Assembly: GCA_028554755.1 (NCBI GenBank) | Contig: JAPTOF010000010.1 | Coordinates: 15,528,501-15,592,500 of the forward strand | Length of the DNA: 64,000 nucleotides | From: Cordia subcordata | Taxonomy: Eukaryota; Streptophyta; Magnoliopsida; Boraginales; Cordiaceae | Direction of reading: 5' to 3' | In this document: positions 43,678 through 54,066 of the stretch, in pieces | How the letters are laid out: every line of letters starts with the position of its first letter | Numbering within the stretch: position 1 is the first letter of the stretch | Notes under the pieces: model-generated | Seen by the model: the letters and a program-made list of their open reading frames with translations, nothing else | Told to the model about the DNA's origin: nothing | Databases searched by the model: none | Position numbers and translations under genes: made by a program

Positions 43678-45170
43678 ATGCTTGGTAGGCATTCTCTTAG
43701 GAATCTTCTAGTTCCTTTACATCTTGAGCCCGAGAGAATTGTTTGTTACCTTAGGAATGTAGGAGATCTTTTAGGAGAAATGACCAATCCTGCTAATCCT
43801 CCTCTTAATCCTCCTCCCTTTCCCTCTGTGCATTCCATTCCTTCGCACGAGCACCGATGTGCACAAGAACCCCTTAGGCCAGACCCACCCATAGATGATG
43901 AGCCCACGCTTAGGCAATTTTTCCTCCCTAATGCCTTCGAGCCTAACTTGGCTATCCATATTCTAGGGTTAGGGGAAGCTAATTTTGTGATTAAGCATAG
44001 CATGTTAGCGATGCTTCCTTTCTTTTATGGGAGGAGCAATGAGAGCCCCTTCGACCATATTAGAGACTTTGTAGAAATAAGTTCCATTCTTCACTTTTCC
44101 AACGTCTCTCAAGAAGCCATTCGCCTTAAGTTGTTCCTATTTTCCCTTAAAGACAAGGCTAGGTCATGGTATCATTCGTTACCTAGTGATTGCATTATAT
44201 CTTTGAATAAGCTTCAATCTCGGTTTTATCAAAAGTTCTTTCCCATAGCTAAGACTACCGACCTTAAGGGTTCCATTATGACCTTCTCCCAACATGACTT
44301 AGAGACCTTTCATGAGGCTTGGGAGAGGTTCAATGAGCTTCTTAGGCAATGTCCACACCACGGGTATAGCTTTTATGACCTTCTTCAATATTTCTTTAGG
44401 GGATTGAATAAGCAAAATAAAATGATGGTGAATGCCACATCTGGTGGTGGATTCTATAATTTGAGGCCGAGTAAAGCTTGGGATAAAATGGATTTGTTGA
44501 CCGAGAACTTTTTTCAAAACACCGCTATGGATAGGTCTAGTTGAGGAACTAACTGAAATGGTGTCCATAAGGTAGGGATTTCTTCTAATTTGCCCGCTGA
44601 AGTTAGAGCATTGACGCATAAGCTAGATCAATTCATCACTTTGAGCCTCTGTTCACAAGGTCATAGGACTAGTCGCATAGGTTTGTCCTTCAACCCATCA
44701 GTATTTGACGGATGTGCATTATGTTCTGAGTCTACTCACACGACCATAGCTTGTCCCCTAGCACCGGAGTTTCCCGTGTTCATTCAGGAGCGAGTCTATG
44801 CCACACAGGGGTACTAGCAGGAGTACAATCCTTACTCGAGCACATATAATCTAGGTTGGAGGGACAACCCAAAATTTTCATGGCGTCAGGGTCAATTTGA
44901 GTCTTCCAATCCCCAGTCCCAGGCCCCATTCCAGCAAAGACCTCATCTTGCTAATCCTCCAGGGTTTCATAATGAGAACCAGGCTAGACTCCTTAGTGTT
45001 CCTTAGCCTTAGGCACTTCCTGTACCGCGCATCCAAGCTCTTCCCGCACAGTTTGTACTTGTTCCACAGTCTTTTCACGATGAGAGGGTAGACCTTTTGA
45101 TGCAGATTATTCAACAAAATCAACAACAAATGGCTAGGATAAAGGCATAATTAGGCAGCTTGCCAGCTAA
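43678..45170 (+). pseudogene. G2 Gag polyprotein with zinc knuckle
   Basis: 43678-44544 encodes 288 residues: basic N-terminus (RHSLRNLLVPLHLEPERI), a Pro-rich stretch, TLRQFFLPNAFEPNLAI, then the capsid core (LAMLPFFYGRSNESPFDHI, LFLFSLKDKARSWYHSLP, RFYQKFFPIAKTTDLKG, QYFFRGLNKQNKMMV). After a stop at 44542-44544 the frame from 44590 carries DQFITLSLCSQGH and an intact CCHC knuckle CALCSESTHTTIAC (about 44718-44760), then a Gln/Pro-rich tail with further stops to about 45170. It is retrotransposon Gag of the Ty3 type, expected to assemble particles and bind RNA. The first open frame lacks a nearby better ATG than 43678. Confidence 0.93.
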
Positions 45171-45955
45171 ATGAGCACTAGAGACCCTGGGAAATTGCCT
45201 TCCCAACCAAAGGTTAACCTTAGAGTGCAGTTTTATTCCTCCTTTGACCCCACTTATCCCCATCTAGCCCCGAATAAGGCTATCACCACTCTTAGAAGCG
45301 GTAGGATAGTAGACAATAAGATAGGAGTTGAAATGCAGAGCCTGCACCTAGTTGTCCTTTTGAGTCTAAAGCGCCTAGCCATAGCCCTGTTGAGAGAGAT
45401 AATAGGGAGAGTTCTGCTGAGAGAGTTGAGCCTACTAGAGACCATGGAGAGAGTACTTCCCGCACATATTGTTGATTCCCATGAGTCTAGGGGTATTGAG
45501 CTTAGAGTTCCTTATCCTTCTGCCTTGGAGAAGCCTTCACCTAATGAGGATACTAGGCTTCTCAGAATCCTACAGCATCTCAAAGACCTAAAGGTCAATC
45601 TTCCTTTGATAGATGCAGTTCGTTCTATTCCATCCTACTCTATGTTTTTCAATGACCTCTGTGCAAAGAAGAGCAGGAAATCAACTATGCCGAAGAAGGT
45701 GAAGCTCATGGAGAAGGTGAGTAGCATTTGTACTTTAGGCCTTTCAGCTAAGATGAGTGACCTCGGAGCTTTCACTATTCCTTGTAGGATTCGAGAGACC
45801 CAGATTAATCACACCTTGCTAGACTTAGGGTCCAGTGTGAACCTCATTCCCTACTCAGTCTACCAGCGGCTAGGTATAGAAGACTTGTCCCCACACATGT
45901 TACCCTTCAGCTAGCTGATCGATCTGAGAGGAGACCTAGGGGAGTAGTATAAGAT
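45171..45955 (+). pseudogene. G2 spacer and aspartic protease (frameshifted)
   Basis: The frame 45171-45914 starts with a variable spacer, then LRILQHLKDLKVNLPLIDA, KMSDLGAFTIPCRIRETQ and the active-site block TLLDLGSSVNLIPYSVYQRL (about 45815-45870). A one-base loss near 45893 shifts the frame, and a TAA near 45950 precedes the next ORF, so the protease is split. Its C-terminal half is encoded by the start of the downstream ORF. Matches the protease of M (9601-9130) and the relic of G4 near 53200-53520. Confidence 0.9.
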
Positions 45956-47410
45956 GTGCTAGTTCAGGTAGGAGAGTTTGTGTACCCCGTAGATTTCATA
46001 GTGCTTGATATGAATATGGGTCATGACTCTAGGCATTCTAATCCTATTCTCTTAGGTCACCCCTTCCTTGCTACTGCAGATGCTGTCATTCATTGTAGGT
46101 CGGGGCTAATAGAAATGAAATTTGGGAATTTGAGGTCTTCCATGAAAGTGGCAGAGGTGGTGAACAAGGTTAGTATAGGTGGAGAAAATGATGAGGAATA
46201 TTGCTTTATGGTCAAGATGATAGACCCATTTGTTGAGGGCAATGTTGAGGGGTCCACGATCGAGAATGATGAATTGGGAAAGCTTAAGGGCATCTTACCT
46301 AGCCTTGATCAAGAGACCTTCGTGCGAGGATACATAGCCCCTATTTCTAGGGATGATGATTCGAGGCTTAATGAGTCCTTTGAGGTTAATTCTTTCAATC
46401 ATGATATAAGAGGCATGGACGATTATGATTACATAAATAAGATTAATCTTGAAGGAAGAGATGAAAATAGAGGTTTTAAGGTGCATGTGATGGAATCTTG
46501 TATTGATGAATGTGGTTGTGAGAAGATATCCACTAGCAATGAATTTATTGAAGCATTTGACAAGATATTAGCTAGAGTGGATTTGGAGACACTCATTGAG
46601 GAGAACATCATGCCTGTCTTTGATTCTAGGCCCGATGAGACCATTGGAGTTGTAGGATTTGATGTAAAAGTAAATGATCAATATATGAAGACTCTTAAAG
46701 AGGAGATTGAGGAACTAAAGATCATGATATATGGGTCCTTAGGCATTTTTGATGAATCCTTATTGGAACCTTCTTCTACACTCTCTACTGGGGAATTACT
46801 TGATGAGGTGAACCATTTCTTGGATGAACACGAGTCATCCCTTAGTGAGAGTGAGCTCATGACCCTTACCTCCAATTCTTCCTCTTCCAAGCCCATTTCT
46901 TTTTACTCTTCCTTTGATTCCATCTCATCCAATCCCATTTCATTTGATGATTCTTTCCTCCTTCCTCTTATTAAGTCTTTCCCTAGTAAGCACATTTTTA
47001 TGCCATCCCATTTGAAGCACTTTTATGCAAGGCTTGTTCATACTTCCCCCATTCTTTATGCGTTAAATGCTTCATCAACCCATGGGCATGGGATGTGGGT
47101 AGCCCTTGATCATCAAAAGAAAGCAATAGGATGGTTAGTGGTAGAAATCGAGCTTGCTAGGATAGGATTGGAGACGAACAACGGACTTAGATCTTTAGAT
47201 TTTTCCATGCCCTATAACACCTTGGAGAATTCTTTTATGCTTGATGTGTCGGGTTTCTCATTTGTCCTTTATTCATGTGTTCTTGAAAAGGATTATGATG
47301 TGCATAATTTGATCGATTTCATACCACATGATTCTTTTTCTTCTAAGTTGTGCCTTGATAGGTTTGCATGTCGATCCGTGCTCAAGGACTACAAGTATCA
47401 TTGGCCCTAA
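45956..47410 (+). CDS. G2 protease C-terminus plus linker-derived ORF in place of RT
   Basis: A 484-codon open frame without a proper ATG at its start; it is read as continuation of the protease. Residues about 1-65 are the protease tail (YPVDFIVLDM, LLGHPFLATADAVIHC). Residues about 65-340 are acidic and of low complexity, partly shared with G1 ORF3 (SNEFIEAFDKILARVDLE, IYGSLGIFDESLLE). Residues about 344-410 correspond to the pre-RT linker of M, keeping WVALDHQKKAIGWLV. The last about 75 (MLDVSGFSF, VHNLIDFIPHDSFSSKL) match the lineage-specific tail of G1, H1 and G3. No RT motif (such as LPFLD or FMDD) occurs. Being open over 484 codons in a decayed region is notable, but function is unknown. 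Confidence 0.75.
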   Translation: MLVQVGEFVYPVDFIVLDMNMGHDSRHSNPILLGHPFLATADAVIHCRSGLIEMKFGNLRSSMKVAEVVNKVSIGGENDEEYCFMVKMIDPFVEGNVEGSTIENDELGKLKGILPSLDQETFVRGYIAPISRDDDSRLNESFEVNSFNHDIRGMDDYDYINKINLEGRDENRGFKVHVMESCIDECGCEKISTSNEFIEAFDKILARVDLETLIEENIMPVFDSRPDETIGVVGFDVKVNDQYMKTLKEEIEELKIMIYGSLGIFDESLLEPSSTLSTGELLDEVNHFLDEHESSLSESELMTLTSNSSSSKPISFYSSFDSISSNPISFDDSFLLPLIKSFPSKHIFMPSHLKHFYARLVHTSPILYALNASSTHGHGMWVALDHQKKAIGWLVVEIELARIGLETNNGLRSLDFSMPYNTLENSFMLDVSGFSFVLYSCVLEKDYDVHNLIDFIPHDSFSSKLCLDRFACRSVLKDYKYHWP

Positions 47411-48731
47411 CATTGGCGGCCGACGGAAGGCGTTAAATCCAGCGCTATTAGGAGGCAACCTAGATTAATTTTGGTACTTTCATTCCTTATTTTCTTTATT
47501 CTTTTCTTTCTTTTTCTTTTTAGATTTTTCAAGCATTGATTACCAACACAAATGTTAAGTCCTAATCCTTTTTCCCATAGAATACACCTTGTTTTATTAT
47601 TTTCACATGCCAAAGCAAGCTCGCATAGTAATGCTACTAATCATGTGCTTTGTGTGTTTATGATTTGTTAAGAGACAGGGATTAGTAGTTGAATCATTAT
47701 CCATTGGCATTGAAAAGCTTCAAAGAACACAAGGTTGTATCTATTCTTTCTCCATTTGTTCCCTATTTATCTACTTCGTCCCCACCACTCGTACTTGCTT
47801 TGTGTTGCCGATTTGCTTGAGGACAAGCAAAGTTTAGGTTTAGGGGTGTGGGAGTTTGGTTTTCTCGTTATATGCTTTGTGTAGGGTAGATATGCATTAT
47901 GTGTTTAAAATGGTGAAAATTTTTCGATTTTGATGCATGTTGAGTCGTTTGTCTCTTGGTTGATTAGAGTGTTGGCTTTTGTGATTGATTTGATTGATTG
48001 GTGAATATAAGTTGCATTGTGGGGAAGTGAATGGAGTGGATTGAAAATCGAGTCTTGGAGAGGATTCCCTTGAAAGTTGTGGGGAGTGAGGACCTTTCAG
48101 AATAACCCTTGTAGCCATCCCATAGCTTGGTAGGAAAGAGTGTTGAAAAAGGGTTGTTGATATGAGTGCTCTTCCTTGATTGGTTCTTTTTGATGTGCTA
48201 AAGCCATTCTTTTTCTTTTCTTTTTGTGTAAATACAATACAAAGCATGAAAAATAAAAAAAATTGAAAAAGGCAAAAAGGTGCAAAAAAATTTGTGAAAA
48301 AAGAGAAAAAGACAAAGGCACCAAAAAGTTTTGTGAATAAGTACATAAGTGACACAATGTCAACTTAGCACAAGTTATCCTCTATGTAGATATGTGAATA
48401 AGGCTTGTTTTAAGCCATTGTGTTTGTATATTCTCTCTCTTCTTAACTTTGAGGCTTGTGCATATTGGGGAGGCCAAGTTAGTCGAAGCGGCACAAAATC
48501 TCAACATCCCGAGCACGTGCGTTAGAATCCTAGGCTCATGGTGGTTAGGCTACTCAGGAACTTTCTACAAAGTTTGAGGCTCTTAATGAGTAGAGGGAGG
48601 ATCCAAAGAAACTTGATGATCTCTCCACAATAGAAATATCCCCTTCATGCTTCTTAGGCTAACCATGATAGCAAGTTAATTCCTTAGGCAACTATTTGTA
48701 TCAACTTTAGAGATAAACTTAAGTTTTGGCT
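47411..48731 (+). other. G2 3' region: post-ORF motif, internal PPT block, A-rich tract
   Basis: The motif at 47433-47463 contains GCGCTATTAGGAGGCAACC; as I recall, a GCGCTT...GGGAGGCAACCC motif follows pol in many plant Ty3 elements. After a T-rich spacer and a segment with GCTACTAATCATGTGCTTTG comes the internal PPT-like block (47815-47850). The A-rich tract (about 48236-48325) and AACTT-AGCAC-AAGTT near 48363 follow. The same order is kept in H1, G1, G3 and partly G4 and G6. Confidence 0.82.
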
Positions 48732-48767
48732 TGCTTGGGCACAAGCAAGGAGAAGGTTTGGGGGTGT
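48732..48767 (+). other. Terminal polypurine tract of G2
   Basis: GCACAAGCAAGGAGAAGG followed by TTTGGGGGTGT abuts the 3' LTR start TGATG at 48768. Confidence 0.9.
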
Positions 48768-50763
48768 TGATGTATTTGTTTTGTGTGTTTATGTATTGCA
48801 AGTATATACTTGTTTTGAGGTGTTTTGAGCTTCATTTGGTGTATTAGTATAGCATTTAGGTCATACTCGTGCATATTAGAGTTTACATGTTCATAGTTGA
48901 AGTTAAAACTTAAATGCTCCACTGATGCGCATTTATTGCTTGTTTTAGTTGTGATTTGGAGAGATAATTAGAGCTTGATTGAGGGTGCTTGGTGTGTGAA
49001 ACAAAGCCAAGGGTGTTTTGGACATAACGGAATGAAGAAAAGTGCATTTGGAAGTGGCCGGGCGAAAAAAGGAGTGACCGAGGTAAAACCGAGCGCAACG
49101 TGAGCCAAATTCAGAGCTTGCAACCTAAAAAGGACATGGACAAACTTTGGACATGTTTTAGGGTGCAAAAGATGGCTTGGGAGATCCATCACAACGATAT
49201 TAAGCCATGAAAAAAAATAGTGCGCGAATCAGAGCCAAAACGAGCAAGATATGGACATTTCACTGTCAAGACCGGTCGACCGGCCGGATCAGAATCTAGG
49301 CCAATTTTAGCTGGATGACTTAGCCCCAAAGCCGGACGACCGGTTAGGCCCCCGGCTGGACGCACTGAAAGCTCTATTTAAGCCACTTTTTAGCCCTTTT
49401 TGAAGGTGAAGAACACCCAAATCAAACACCCATTTCCTTAAACCCAAAATCCACCTAAAACCACCTATCACACACTAAACCACACACAAATACACCTAGA
49501 TCCAAGCTTGTAATTAGGGTTTTAACACTTGTAATTACAAGATCAAGACAAGGATTTGAAGAGCAAAGCTAGCATGAAAGAGAGGTTCATCTTTCTCCTC
49601 TTGTACTTCATTTTCTCTATGTTAGAATAGATCCTTTATGGGTTGATTGAGGCTTGTATTATGGGTTGATTGAGTACTATTTTGCTATGAGATTTTGATG
49701 GTTTAAAATATATGTTTGCTCTTAATGCTTCAATGGCTATTTACGTACATGTCTATGTGTTTATTGATATGCCTAAGTGAAAGAACATATATTTAGAGGC
49801 TTGATTGCTATTTAACACTTCTAAATCATTACATGAGTATGTCTAGGTGTTTATGTAGTGATTCCATGAAGTGGGCCTTGTAGCTATGCATGTCTATGTG
49901 TGTTTTTACATACCTTAATAGCAATTAGCTTTTATGACATACATGTTGGATTTTGATGCATAAATTGGTATGACCTAAATATGTCCAAGTGTTTAAGGCT
50001 AGAATATGCTTTACACTCTTTCATACCATGGTTGAGAACATGTATGATGTGCTTTATTATCGAATCCCTCTTGCATGATGCTATGATTGGTGCTTTTTTC
50101 ACTAGTAATTATGCCTAGTTTTATCTCCTTTGGCTTTAAACCCAGCCAATAGCTGTTGGGCTAGCTTAATTGACCTTAGGAAGCCTAGTTCTTGGCTTTA
50201 AACCTAGCCAATGAGTTAGAACCTAGGGTAACACCAATTATCATCACCTAGGAACATAATTAGCTAAACCATGCCCTAGTTCATAAGGACCACGCTATGC
50301 CTCTAGGTAGCTGGTGCCTAGGGATAGACCCATACCGAGTCTAGGGATTGTAGGGGAGGTTGAATAGATTCCTACCTTAGAGCACCCTTTCTTGTGGAAA
50401 ACTATCAATGTTGATCTCGTAGTGAAGTTAATACTCAAATCACCTATAGTAAAGCGGATTTCACCCATTACCCCATTGCTTGTGTAAATTCCCTTTTACT
50501 AGCTTGTTCTCTCTTGAATTTATTTTTTTTAGTTTGTTTAGATTAGTTTCATTTGTTTTGAGCTCCCTTCATATCTAAAATGACCAAAATGAATTCTTAG
50601 TTAGCTTACTTTCTTTCTAGTTTTCTAGGACACACATTTAGCTTTCATTCCCCATTTCTCGCCTCCTTGAGGGATTGACCTTGCTTTTGCACATTAGACT
50701 ACATGACCTGTGCACTTGCAAGCTTTTAATTAAAGCTTAGTGCTTAATTATCAAGAAGCATCA
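48768..50763 (+). mobile_element. 3' LTR of G2
   Basis: 1996 bp, TGATGTATTTG to GAAGCATCA, colinear with the 5' LTR. A hand count over the first ~165 bases gives roughly eleven differences. GGTCGACCGG words near 49271-49345, TATTTAAG (49375-49382), and hairpin units 50130-50149 (loop TTAAACCC) and 50192-50211 (loop TTAAACCT), both fully paired. Confidence 0.93.
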
Positions 50764-51230
50764 GTTATCATAAATCTAGATCTAGTGATATTACCCTTCA
50801 TGGGTTTGTCGGTCATTTACCTTGTGGTAGCTCTCTATATCAAAAGATCCATGACTAGTTGGTGATCATTTCATGGACTAGAGATTCCAAGGTTTTAGAT
50901 GTAGTCTTGGAGGTGATGGTACCTTTTAAATAGGCTTGACTACGGGTATACAAATAGGGTTATTTTGGTCATTTCGCTCGGTTGGTCAAAGACACCAGTT
51001 ACTTGATGTGACATGTTCCTTCTTAAACAGTAATTATCCTCAGAATGCATCTTTGGTCTTTTGGTGGAAATAAACTGAGGTCAAAATGGCCTTGATGTCG
51101 CTAAAGTGGCGGCAAGGGCATTTTGGTCCTTTTTTGGAGCCAAGGGTAATTATGTCTTTTGGTCCCTTCACTAATCATGTTTCCAACTGGATGTAATTAA
51201 TTGAGATCATCCAATTATGTGGACGCTTTT
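50764..51230 (+). repeat. Copia E LTR fragment, right of G2
   Basis: Begins with TSD GTTAT and continues the E LTR (CATAAATCTAGATCTAGTG corresponds to 14380 onward) to about 51230, where similarity to 14790-14830 fades. The E primer site does not follow. Confidence 0.85.
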
Positions 51231-51452
51231 TTGAGATATAAATTTAATACAAAGGGAAAAGGATTTTGTCTAAGTTGGAAGAAGTGCAAAGAGCCTATTG
51301 TCTTGTACTATGACAATAATGCTATTTTTGCATAGTGCAAAGAGCCCAAGAATCACAGTTGGGCAAGCATATTCAAAGGAAGTACCACCTGATCTAGGAG
51401 TTCATCTAGAGTGGTGACATAGCTGTGGAAAAGATTATTTAAGTTGAGTACT
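51231..51452 (+). pseudogene. Copia RNase H 3' fragment
   Basis: Codons KEPIVLYYDNN (about 51290-51320), KEPKNH, GKHIQRKYHLI and SGDIAVEKII (about 51365-51445) match the C-terminal RNase H block of element C (CKEPRNHKKGKH ... VEKIA) in shifting frames with several stops. It joins gypsy gag sequence at about 51452 without a recognisable LTR between, so it is a recombination product. Confidence 0.8.
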
Positions 51453-53099
51453 TAGCCTATGTTACGGATTTCGTAGAGATTTGCTCCATTTTTCATTTTC
51501 CTAATGTGCCTCAAGAGTTTATCCACCTTAACTTGTTCCCATTTTTGTTGAAGGATAAAGCTAAACAATGGCTCTAATCCTTACCTAACAGTTCCATTAT
51601 GTTATGGGAAGAGCTTCAATCACACTTTTATCAAAAGTTCTTCCCCATGGCTAAGACTACTGACCTTAGGGCATCCGTCATGACCTTTTCTCTACATGAT
51701 TTTGAGACTTTCAATGAAGCTTGGGAGAGGCTTAATGATCTTCATAACCAATTCTATACCATGGTTATGGCACACACGACCTTCTTCAATACTTCTTTCG
51801 AGGTTTGACTGAGCAACAAAGGATGTTAGTGAATTTTATGTCAGGGGATGGGTTATATAACTTGTGGCCTAGTGAAGCATGGGAGAGAATGGGACTTTTA
51901 GCCAAGGATTCCTTTTAGAATACTACCACGGATAGGTCTAGTAAAGGAGCCACTAGGAAAGGTGTTCATTAGGTAGGTACTTCATCTGATCTTCCTGATG
52001 AGGTTAGAGCTTTGATGCATAAGCATGATCAATTCATTTCTTTAAGTCTTCCATCACAGGCTGTAGAACCAATCCTTTAGGTTCCTCTTCCACACTGTCA
52101 GTTATAGAGGTTTGTGCATTGTGTTTGAGTCTACCCGCGAGACCATAGCTTGCCCTTTAGCCCTACAGTTTCCAGAATTCATTCAGGAGCAAGTTTTTGC
52201 TGCACAAAGGTGCTCATGGGAGTACAACCTTTACTAGAACACTTATAATTTGCATTAGAGAGATAATCCTAAGTTCTCATAGCACTAGGGTCAGTTTGAG
52301 TTGTCCTATTCCCAGGCCCTATTCTAGCAAAGACTTCGTCTTAATAATCCTCAAAGGTTCTATAATGTGAATCAGGCTAGACTTCCTAATGCACCTCAAT
52401 GTCATGCACTTCCTACACCACCCATCCCAGAACTTCACACATAGTCTACACCTGTCCCTCAATCCTCTAATGGTGATAAGTTTGATCTTATCCTTCAGAT
52501 GGATAGGTCAGAGCAACAGATGTTAGAGGAAAATAGGCAATTTTTCCAAAGATAGAAACAATAACTAGTGAATTACTAGGCTAGGGTAGATGCCCAATTA
52601 GGATAGCTTGACAGTCACTTAGGCATTAGGGATCCAGGAAAATTGCCTTCACAACCAAAAGTTAATCCTAGAGATCAATCCTGTACTTTCTCCGACCTCA
52701 TCTATCCCCCTAAGCCCAGGGCAAGGCCGTCACCACCTTTAAAAGTGGCATGATAGTTGACAATAGGGTAAGAGTTGAGCGATATGCAGAGCCTGTACCT
52801 ATATGTCCTTTCTAGCCTATTCATTACCATATTGAGTCTAAGGAGAGTCTTATTGAAAGGGAAGAGTCTATTAGAAAGAATGGCGAGAGTAGTACCTATC
52901 CATAAAGGGAGGGCAAGTAGCCTGTTGAGCCTTTAGAATCTAGAGATGTTGCTCTTAGAGTTCCTTTCCCGTTTACCTTAGAAAGGCCCCCACCTAGTGA
53001 GGAAACTAACATGTTTAAGATTCTAGAGTACCTTAAGGACCGTAAGGTAAATCTTCCATTGATTGATGTCGTTCTTTCTATCTAATCCTACTGTAAATT
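51453..53099 (+). pseudogene. G4 gag, decayed and 5' truncated
   Basis: Starts within the capsid (DFVEICSIFHFPNVPQEF, LFPFLLKDKAKQWL), then 51599-51808 LWEELQSHFYQKFFPMAKTT and MTFSLHDFETFNEAWERL. A frameshift near 51765 follows. Later HDQFISLSL (about 52020-52050), CALC...HxxxAC codons around 52120-52160 and a Gln-rich tail match G2 gag to about 52600. The spacer 52610-53090 contains ERPPPSEETN. Many stops. Colinear with G2 43990-45650. Confidence 0.88.
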
Positions 53100-54066
53100 C
53101 TTCGAAGACCTTTGCACTAAAAAGCATAATGTATCTAGCCTTTCGAGGAAGGTGAAACTCACAAAAATTATTTGCACATCAAGCCTTCCACCCAAGCTTA
53201 GTGATCCTAGAGCTTTCACTATTCCTTGTCATATTTGAGAGACCCAGACTAATTATGCTTTATTAGATGTAGGGTCTAGTGTGAGCTTTATTCCAGTTTC
53301 TATTTATCAGTAGCTAGGTATAGGCCATTTATTGCCCACCCATATCACATTTCAGCTAGTTGGTAGATCTGAGCGTAGACCAAGAGGTGTAGTTGAGAAT
53401 GTTATGGTTCAGGTTGATGAGTTCATGTACCCTGTAGGCTTCATAGATTTAGATAGATTCGGGTCACGACTCTAGGCATGCTACACTCGTTCTTTTAGAT
53501 CGCCCCTTCTTTACCACAATTATTGCAGTTATCTATTATAATTCAAGGTTGCTTGAAATTTAAGTTTGGAAATCTGAAGTTTACTATGAAGGTAGTAGAG
53601 GATGTGAATAGAGCAAGCGTAGATGGAAAAGATGAGGAATACTGTTTTATGATTGATACAATAATTCCATGTGTAGAGGACCCTTTTGAGAAGACTATGA
53701 TTAACTGTGATGAGTTAAGAAAGCTTGAGGATATTCTAGCCAGCTTTGACTCAGAATCCTTTGTGTAGAAATATGTAGCTTTTACTTCTACAGTCGATGA
53801 TTCTAGGCCTGACCAGTCACTTGAGGTCACTTGAGGTCACTTCTTCTATTCCTATTCCTAGTGATATTCGCAATGATAGTAAGGTTGATCCCCCTGTGGT
53901 TGAGCCTACTCTATTTTTAGCACTTAAACCTCTTCTTGAGCAATTGAAGTATGCATTTCTAGGACTTGATGAGACTCTTCTTGTCATCACAACTTTAGAT
54001 TTGTCTAGTGAGCATGAGAAGCATCTATTAGGTGTCCTTAGAGACCATAAGAAAGCCATAGGGTGA
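53100..54066 (+). pseudogene. G4 protease relic and acidic linker
   Basis: Near 53195-53300 the frame reads KLSDPRAFTIPC, a stop, TQTNYALLDVGSSVSFIPVS, the protease active site with V for L in DLG. The C-terminal half is frameshifted near 53460. 53523-53768 (GNLKFTMKVVEDVNRASVDG ... ELRKLEDILASFDSESF) and 53797-54066 hold the acidic linker and the pre-RT block LKPLLEQLKYAFLG, DLSSEHEKHLLGVLRDHKKA. This links the autonomous type (followed by RT) to the linker-derived ORFs of G1, G2 and H1. Confidence 0.88.

Larger units (their letters stand above)
41425..50763 (+). mobile_element. Complete gypsy element G2, non-autonomous (gag-PR, no RT or INT)
   Basis: 9339 bp bounded by TGATG and CATCA and flanked by perfect GTTAT duplications (41420-41424 and 50764-50768). 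Order: LTR 41425-43391, primer site, gag 43678-45170, protease 45171-46150, long ORF to 47410, 3' region, polypurine tract, LTR 48768-50763. RT, RNase H and integrase are absent although gag, protease and the structural parts are present, so movement would have needed enzymes from relatives such as M, G4 or G6. It is the only element here with both LTRs and a clean target duplication. Frame breaks in gag and protease show it is now inactive. Confidence 0.95.

Noticed and set aside
44299..44619. Antisense ORFs opposite gag (also 43746-44003)
   Set aside because: Shadows of the gag reading frame, with no independent support.
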